Assembly (NCBI GenBank): GCA_903858085.1
Contig: CAIOHJ010000088.1
Span: 1-29,631 of the forward strand
Reading direction: 5' to 3'
Origin: an uncultured Chloroflexota bacterium
GTDB taxonomy: Bacteria; Chloroflexota; Anaerolineae; Caldilineales; Caldilineaceae
Length of the DNA: 29,631 nucleotides
Of the stretch, positions 24,433 through 29,631 are shown piece after piece. Below the pieces are notes generated by a model. It did not search any database and was not told where the DNA came from. It was given only the letters and a program-made list of their open reading frames with translations. The first letter of the stretch is position 1. Every line of letters begins with the position of its first letter. The position numbers were made by a program, and so were the translations under genes.

Positions 24433-27247
24433 AAAGCTGTCTCCTGTCTTGATCTTCACTGCTCTGCCCAACCGTCGTCTGTGGTGGCTGGTAGGCCTTT
24501 TGGCTGCAGCTGGGGGAGGGCTGCGGTTGCTGCGCCTCGACTGGCAGCCGCTTTGGTGGGATGAGGGGTACAGCGTCTATTTTGCAACCGAGCCGCTGGC
24601 CCGCATGCTGGCGCTGACTGCACGTGACATTCATCCTCCCCTCTATTATCTTTTGCTGCACGGCTGGATTCAGCTCTGGGGCAACGCAGCTCCCGAGACG
24701 GGCCGCCTCCTCTCTGTGTGGATAGGGGGGGCTGGGCTGTTGTTGCAGCTCTGGCTGGCCTGGCTGTTTTTTCGACGCCGTCCCCAGCTGCTGCTGCTGG
24801 CTGTTCTGCTGGCCGCCCTGAATCCGATGCAGCTGTTTTACAGCCAGGAGATTCGGATGTACGGGCTGGGCATGGCGCTCGGTACGGCAGCCACTGGATT
24901 TTTTTGGCTCTGGCAGCGGCCAGGCACCTCCCCAAGCTGTTCAACTCGCAGGTGGGCTGCGGTCGGCTACGGCGTGACAGCCCTGGCCGGGTTGTACACC
25001 CTCTATTATTTTGTGTTTGTCCTGGTCGGGCATCTGGTGTGGGCCTTCCTCTGCCAGTTTCTCTGTGCCGAGAGGCGCTCGCTGCGTCGTCTATGGTCAG
25101 TCGCTGGCATGCTCCTGCTGGTCTTCGCAGGGTATTTGCCGTGGCTTGTGTACACACTTTCACATCTGCTTTCCTATGTCGGCAACAAAGTGGCTGCCGA
25201 CCAGGACAGCCCCTTGGATCTGTTGACCTATCTGCTGCGCCATCTGGCCACTTTCCAAGGCGGTCATCTGGCCTGGCCGGCCCTGCCAGGACCCTGGACG
25301 TTGCTCTTGAGCGGCGCAGCGTTCCTGCTGCTTCTGGTTGGGCTGGCCAAGGCGCGTGCGCAGCCCCGTGCAAGAGAGCCCGACGAACAATCCGCAGTGC
25401 TTTTGTTGGCTGTCGTGGTCGCGACTGTGCTGGTCGGCGGCTGGCTGGTCAGTTTGCGTTTTCCTTTTTTCCCAGAGGGGGGGGAGCGGCTGCTGATGGT
25501 GGCGCTGCCCTTTGTGTTGCTGCTCTGGGGGGTGGGTGTGGAGCGGGTCTGGTCTGTCCGCTGGGCCGGGCCAGTGGTTTTGCTGTTGTTGTCGGTGAGT
25601 GCAGCCGGGGGGGCCGTTGCCTTTTATACTGTGCCACGCTATGAAGGGCACGACTATCGGCCCTTGCTGCGTCAACTCGTGCAGGATGGGCGCAATCAGG
25701 ACACATTTCTGGCGATTTTTCCTTGGCAGGTCGGCTATTGGCGGGCCTACCGGCCGATGGGTTCGTCCTTGTTGACAGGACCGGCCCCTGTGCTTTTGGC
25801 CGACAGTGTGGTTGGCTGGTCGCCTGCGGTGCAGGGGCTGCTGCAGCGTGCTTTGCAGCAGGGAACAGTCTGGTTTCCGGCCCCGCTTTCGTTTGGGGCT
25901 ACGTTGCCCTTCGAGATAGAAGCGTACCTGGCTGACCGCTCTTTCAACCTCGAAAACCATTGGTATGGGACGACGCGCCTTTCGGCCTGGGCTGCGTTGC
26001 CAGAACCGACCGCCCGCTCGACCCTGACCAGCGATTATGGTGCAGTGCAGCTGACGGCGTCGGCGATCGCCAATGAGTGGGTCGAAGCGGCCAACCAGCC
26101 CGTGGCTGTGCGTCTGAGCTGGCAGGTGGTTGAACCGGCTGATCTGAATGTCAGCCTGCGCCTGCTGGACCAAAACGGCTACTGCTGGAGCAGCAGAGAA
26201 TATGCTGTGAACTGGTCGGGGTTGCCTTCCGGTGCTCGCACGACAGAGGCCACCGGGGTGATCGTCCCGGCTGGGCTGCCCCCCGGTGTCTACACCGTGG
26301 CTGTCAGCGTGGCTCGCCAGGCGGAGAATGGCCAGCGCGGCGAGGCGTTGACTTTGGCAGAGAGCGACACTGTAGATGCGTCTCGCGGAACCCTGACGGT
26401 CGTGGCTCCCCGTACAGCGCAGCCGGTCGAACGCCTCCCGATTCAGCGCCCCTTGCACCCCCCGGTGGCCCAGGCAGGTGTAGAATTGCTCGGTCTCAGC
26501 GGGCTTTCTGTTGGAGAGCCCAGATTGGCTGGGACTGGGTTGGAGCTGACCCTGTTTTTGCGAATAGAGCGTGCGCTGTCGGCCGAACGCACGCTGACGG
26601 TGAGTCTGCTGGATGGCCAGGGCAGAGGCGTTGCCGCTTTTGTGGGGTGGCCCCTGCCAGAATTCTCGATCACAGCTCTGGACACCGGAGATCTGTTGCG
26701 ACTTCCGGTGCACCTGGACCTGCCGGCGACGCTGCCCAGCGGGACGTACCAGCTGGTGGCAGGGCTGGGCGACCCGGATCGGCAAAACCAGAGCGCCCCG
26801 ACTGTGCTGGGCAGCTTGGAGATCGAGCAGCGCAAGGCTCGCTTCGAGCGCCCGACCCCGGCGATCTTCCTGGCCGAACCCGCACAGTTCGGCACCCACG
26901 CTCGCCTCTACGGCTATGCCGTGGAATCCACAGCCATCGAGAGCGTCACTCTTTCGCTGTACTGGGAAATCTTGCAGCCATTGTTGCCCCCCCATCACCT
27001 GTTTGTCCATGTGTTGGCTGCGGATGGACAGGTGGTGGGCCAGCAGGACGGAACCCCTGCGACCGAGTTGGGGGCTGTCCCGACAGGCAGCTGGCAGCCA
27101 GGTGAGTTTCTCACGACGGTGCATGCCCTGCGCGCGCCGGCGGGCAGCGTGTTCGATGTGGGGCTTTATGACCCGGAGACGCTGCAAAGATTGCCCGTGA
27201 CCCGGGCGAACAGCGTCGGGGACAGCGTTCGCCTGCCAGAACGCTGA
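24416..27247 (+). CDS. GT39-family membrane glycosyltransferase
   Basis: A 943-residue inner-membrane protein of the ArnT/PMT (GT-C) type, expected to use a lipid-linked sugar to glycosylate a lipid or protein on the outer face. After the first helix comes QPLWWDEGYSVYF, with the acidic 'DE' motif of the first outer loop of this family, then DIHPPLYYLLLHGWIQLWG. About ten to twelve hydrophobic helices cover the first ~430 residues. The last ~450 residues are soluble, beta-rich and outside the membrane, with several repeated 'LPSGTYQLVAGLG'-like phrases, possibly a carbohydrate-binding part. The start is unsure: TTG 24416, within the upstream gene, or TTG 24449; both have poor ribosome-binding sites. 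Likely co-transcribed with the lipoprotein gene. Confidence 0.8.
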   Translation: MCGCGRKLSPVLIFTALPNRRLWWLVGLLAAAGGGLRLLRLDWQPLWWDEGYSVYFATEPLARMLALTARDIHPPLYYLLLHGWIQLWGNAAPETGRLLSVWIGGAGLLLQLWLAWLFFRRRPQLLLLAVLLAALNPMQLFYSQEIRMYGLGMALGTAATGFFWLWQRPGTSPSCSTRRWAAVGYGVTALAGLYTLYYFVFVLVGHLVWAFLCQFLCAERRSLRRLWSVAGMLLLVFAGYLPWLVYTLSHLLSYVGNKVAADQDSPLDLLTYLLRHLATFQGGHLAWPALPGPWTLLLSGAAFLLLLVGLAKARAQPRAREPDEQSAVLLLAVVVATVLVGGWLVSLRFPFFPEGGERLLMVALPFVLLLWGVGVERVWSVRWAGPVVLLLLSVSAAGGAVAFYTVPRYEGHDYRPLLRQLVQDGRNQDTFLAIFPWQVGYWRAYRPMGSSLLTGPAPVLLADSVVGWSPAVQGLLQRALQQGTVWFPAPLSFGATLPFEIEAYLADRSFNLENHWYGTTRLSAWAALPEPTARSTLTSDYGAVQLTASAIANEWVEAANQPVAVRLSWQVVEPADLNVSLRLLDQNGYCWSSREYAVNWSGLPSGARTTEATGVIVPAGLPPGVYTVAVSVARQAENGQRGEALTLAESDTVDASRGTLTVVAPRTAQPVERLPIQRPLHPPVAQAGVELLGLSGLSVGEPRLAGTGLELTLFLRIERALSAERTLTVSLLDGQGRGVAAFVGWPLPEFSITALDTGDLLRLPVHLDLPATLPSGTYQLVAGLGDPDRQNQSAPTVLGSLEIEQRKARFERPTPAIFLAEPAQFGTHARLYGYAVESTAIESVTLSLYWEILQPLLPPHHLFVHVLAADGQVVGQQDGTPATELGAVPTGSWQPGEFLTTVHALRAPAGSVFDVGLYDPETLQRLPVTRANSVGDSVRLPER

Positions 27248-27284
27248 ATTCCTGACGGCACCGCTGTTTTGGCAGAAAGCAACG

Positions 27285-27313
27285 TTGCAATCGTTGCAGA
27301 AGTAAGCTAAAAT
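27285..27313 (+). promoter_or_regulatory. Promoter of the fasciclin gene
   Basis: TTGCAA (27285-27290), 17-nt spacer, TAAAAT (27308-27313). Transcription near 27320, about 108 nt before ATG 27428. AGGAG at 27414-27418 is the ribosome-binding site. Confidence 0.55.
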
Positions 27314-27427
27314 GGCAAAGGTTATCAACTGACCTGAAATTTTTTATTGCTTTACTGCTGTGCAGCGCTGTTCAATAGTCAATTCAGTCCATTATTCGGC
27401 CGTACCGCAAGTCAGGAGTTGCCTTCT

Positions 27428-29631
27428 ATGCGCAAACGTACCTATCTGATGGTGTTTGGGCTCATTTTTCTGGTGCTGTCCGTAGTGGCGCCGGCAGTGA
27501 TCGCCCAGTTTATGCCCGACATCTTTACGGTTTCGCAGCCCATCGTCGACAAGAGGGTGACCGTCACGCGCGTGACCAGCAATGGGCCCGGCTGGGTGGC
27601 CATTCATGCAGATGTCAACGGCGAACCCGGCCCTGTCATTGGCTATACGGCCGTGGCCGGTGGGATCAGCGCCAATGTGGTGGTTGCGGTCGACGCCGAT
27701 GCGTCGGCAGAAAATTTGTACGCAGCTTTGTACGAAGATGGCGGTGAAGAGAAGGTCTTTGACCCTGCAGGCACGGATTTGCCTGTGCTGGTGCGCGAAC
27801 AGCCAGTCAGGAAGCGATTCCAGGTCACCGGGAACGAGACCACACTCCGTGGGATCGTGGAGGCCGGGGAAGATTTTGGCACACTGGCAGCAGCATTGGC
27901 AGCCAGTGGTTTGGACAAGACCCTGGCTGGAGAGGGCCCTTTCACCGTCTTTGCACCGACCGACGAGGCCTTTGACGCATTGCCGGCAGACACGTTGGAG
28001 GCGCTGCTGGCAGACAAAGAACAACTGTCTGCCGTGCTGAGCTACCACGTAATCGGCGATCAAGCGCTGGCCTCCGCCGATCTGGTTGCAGGGGAACTGG
28101 CGACGTTTCAACAAGGACCCCCTGTTTCCATTGCTGTCGCCGACAATGTGGTCACCGTCAACGACGCTACGGTCATTGCTGCAGACGTTGTTGCTGCGAA
28201 CGGCGTCGTGCATGTGATCGACAAGGTGCTGCTGCCCCCAGCCGAAGCTGCTGCGACAGAAGAGGCGGCCACAGAAGAAGAGGCGGCCGAGGAAAGCACA
28301 GACCCCTTGAACATCGTTCAAACTGCTGTGGAATCCGGCCAGTTCCCCACGTTGGTGAGCGCCCTGGAAGCAGCCGGTCTGGTCGACGCGTTGAGTGCAG
28401 AAGGTCCCTTTACCGTGTTTGCCCCGAGCGAAGAGGCATTCGCTGCACTGCCGGAGGGGCAGTTGGACGCGTTGCTGGCGGACCCGGCAGCGCTCTCTGC
28501 TCTCCTGCAGTACCATGTCCTGTCAGGACAGGTGCTGGCGGGTGATATCGTCGATGGGATGAATGCGCCGACGTTGGAGGGTAAACCGTTGACCTTTGCG
28601 ATCAACGGCGGTGTGACCGTCAACGGGGCTCATGTGACTGCCAGCGATATTGTGGCCAGCAACGGTGTGATTCATGTCATCGACCAGGTGTTGCTGCCCC
28701 CGGCTGTGGATGAACAGGCAGAGGGGGCGGCGATGGCCGCAACAGCAGCCCCTACGCCAGCAGCCGCCGGCGCTACGATCGCAGATCTGGCGGGTGAGTT
28801 GTCCGATTTCTCTACGCTGTTGGAGGCTGCCGACGCTGCCGGGCTGTTGGATGACCTCAGCGCAGCAGGCCCGCTGACGCTCTTTGCGCCGACCAATGCC
28901 GCCTTTGATAAATTGCCGGCAGGTACACTGGATGCTTTGCTGGCAGATGAAGCAGCCCTGCAAAATGTGCTTCTTTACCACCTGCTGCTCGACCGCTATG
29001 CGGCTGCTGACCTGATAGCCGCAGGCATCGGTACCACTGCGCAGGGCAGTCTGGTGATCTTTTCCACACGGGGCGACGCAGTACGTGTCAACAGCCACCC
29101 TGTGATACAAGCCGATATCGAAGCAAGCAACGGGATTGTGCATGTGATCGATTCTGTTCTGTTGCCGCCGCCAGGCGCTGCTGTCCCGGTCGAAGCAACT
29201 GCACCGACAGCGACCCCAGTGCCGACAGCAACCCCAGTGCCGACCGCAACGAACACCCCGGTGCCGACAGCGACCAACACGGCGACGGCGACCAACACCC
29301 CAGTGCCGACAGCAACCCCAGTGCCGACCGCAACGAACACCCCGGTGCCGACAGCGACCAACACGGCGACGGCGACCAACACCCCGGTGCCGACGGCGAC
29401 CAACACGGCGACGGCAACCAACACCCCGGTGCCGACCGCGACCAACACGGCGACGGCAACCAACACCCCGGTGCCGACGGCGACCAACACGGCGACGGCG
29501 ACCAAGACCCCGGTGCCGACCGCGACCAACACGGCGACGGCGACCAAGACCCCGGTGCCGACGGCGACCAACACGGCGACGGCGACCAAGACCCCGGTGC
29601 CGACGGCGACCAACACGGCGACGGCGACCAA
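27428..29631 (+). CDS. Secreted protein with DUF7282 and three fasciclin (FAS1) domains; 3' end cut by window
   Basis: A surface or secreted adhesion-type protein; 734 codons are visible and the frame stays open at the right edge. Signal peptide: MRKRTYLMVFGLIFLVLSVV, followed by APAVIAQ. Residues about 35-135 resemble DUF7282 (RVTSNGPGWVAIHADVNG; a Greek-key-like unit). Three FAS1 domains follow at about 137-270, 292-425 and 450-580, each with an 'FTVFAP..EAF..LP' box (LTLFAPTNAAFDKLP in the third), a 'YHVI/YHLL' box and an 'NGVVHVID.VLLPP' end. Acidic Ala/Glu-rich linkers separate them. From about residue 590 to the edge comes a Thr/Pro/Ala/Asn repeat. FAS1 domains mediate cell adhesion and matrix binding. 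ATG 27428 has AGGAG 9 nt upstream. Confidence 0.9.
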   Translation, partial: MRKRTYLMVFGLIFLVLSVVAPAVIAQFMPDIFTVSQPIVDKRVTVTRVTSNGPGWVAIHADVNGEPGPVIGYTAVAGGISANVVVAVDADASAENLYAALYEDGGEEKVFDPAGTDLPVLVREQPVRKRFQVTGNETTLRGIVEAGEDFGTLAAALAASGLDKTLAGEGPFTVFAPTDEAFDALPADTLEALLADKEQLSAVLSYHVIGDQALASADLVAGELATFQQGPPVSIAVADNVVTVNDATVIAADVVAANGVVHVIDKVLLPPAEAAATEEAATEEEAAEESTDPLNIVQTAVESGQFPTLVSALEAAGLVDALSAEGPFTVFAPSEEAFAALPEGQLDALLADPAALSALLQYHVLSGQVLAGDIVDGMNAPTLEGKPLTFAINGGVTVNGAHVTASDIVASNGVIHVIDQVLLPPAVDEQAEGAAMAATAAPTPAAAGATIADLAGELSDFSTLLEAADAAGLLDDLSAAGPLTLFAPTNAAFDKLPAGTLDALLADEAALQNVLLYHLLLDRYAAADLIAAGIGTTAQGSLVIFSTRGDAVRVNSHPVIQADIEASNGIVHVIDSVLLPPPGAAVPVEATAPTATPVPTATPVPTATNTPVPTATNTATATNTPVPTATPVPTATNTPVPTATNTATATNTPVPTATNTATATNTPVPTATNTATATNTPVPTATNTATATKTPVPTATNTATATKTPVPTATNTATATKTPVPTATNTATAT
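29206..29631. repeat. Tandem repeats coding a Thr/Pro-rich tail
   Basis: Imperfect copies of a 42-bp unit encode PTATNTATATNTPV or PTATNTATATKTPV. The last copies are almost identical, suggesting recent expansion. The run continues past the window. Similar low-complexity tails in this lineage serve as stalks or glycosylation sites. Confidence 0.85.

Noticed and set aside
25160..27328. 722-residue minus-strand open frame
   Set aside because: Antisense of the GT39 gene; composition rich in Gln, Arg and His, typical of shadow frames.
29206..29631. CRISPR array or satellite repeat
   Set aside because: The repeats keep the reading frame of the fasciclin gene and encode a Thr/Pro-rich tail.

Overview
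The window looks like a piece of a GC-rich Chloroflexota chromosome (Anaerolineae/Caldilineae-like). This is inferred from gene content and style: Thr/Pro-rich 'TPTPT' lipoprotein and fasciclin linkers, DUF4332 and DUF7282 domains, and a Csx15-like CRISPR accessory gene. No rRNA, tRNA or CRISPR array was seen.

Layout. (1) 1-995: the 5' part of a Tn5-like (IS4-family) transposase runs off the left edge on the minus strand. It is followed by about 800 bp without a convincing gene that carries a good plus-strand promoter (521-549), a tandem 21-bp duplication and two strong hairpins. (2) 996-10632: a compact seven-gene type III-D CRISPR effector operon. It encodes a CARF/PD-(D/E)XK-like effector, an HD-less Cas10 with an intact GGDD cyclase motif, a single Cas7, Csx10 (Cas5-like) with a helical C-terminus that may be a fused Cas11, a double Cas7, Csx19, and a large Cas7 with insertion (TIGR03986-like) carrying a C-terminal S1 RNA-binding domain. 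Most junctions are ATGA overlaps. A decayed Csx15-like (ring nuclease family) gene lies directly behind the operon. (3) 11195-12303: a small helix-hairpin-helix DUF4332 protein and ribosomal protein L9. (4) 12333-15040, minus strand: aroA and aroE, with AroE fused to a GNAT acetyltransferase. (5) 15281-18228: a ZIP metal transporter, then an unusual fusion of a phosphoglycerate-dehydrogenase-like protein with a ParB/sulfiredoxin-fold domain resembling free serine kinase (SerK/SbnI). (6) 18195-21994, minus strand: a TroABCD-type Mn/Zn ABC transporter whose last permease carries a C-terminal winged-helix-like domain. A near-consensus promoter overlapped by a perfect 32-bp hyphenated palindrome precedes it. 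(7) 22171-29631: a methyltransferase and three envelope genes (SH3b lipoprotein, GT39-type membrane glycosyltransferase, and a triple-fasciclin protein running off the right edge).

How it works together. The CRISPR operon encodes nearly a whole RNA-targeting effector plus cyclic-oligoadenylate synthesis (Cas10 palm) and a cOA-sensing effector (CARF protein). It lacks adaptation genes, Cas6 and an array in the window, so crRNAs must come from elsewhere. The protein set resembles the Synechocystis III-Dv complex but with Cas7 still separate from Cas5-Cas11, so it could represent an earlier fusion state. The most unusual features are the S1-tailed Cas7, the altered nuclease motif in the CARF effector, the broken Csx15, the dehydrogenase-SerK-like fusion, the AroE-GNAT fusion, and the metal-transport permease with a possible built-in regulator under a palindromic operator.
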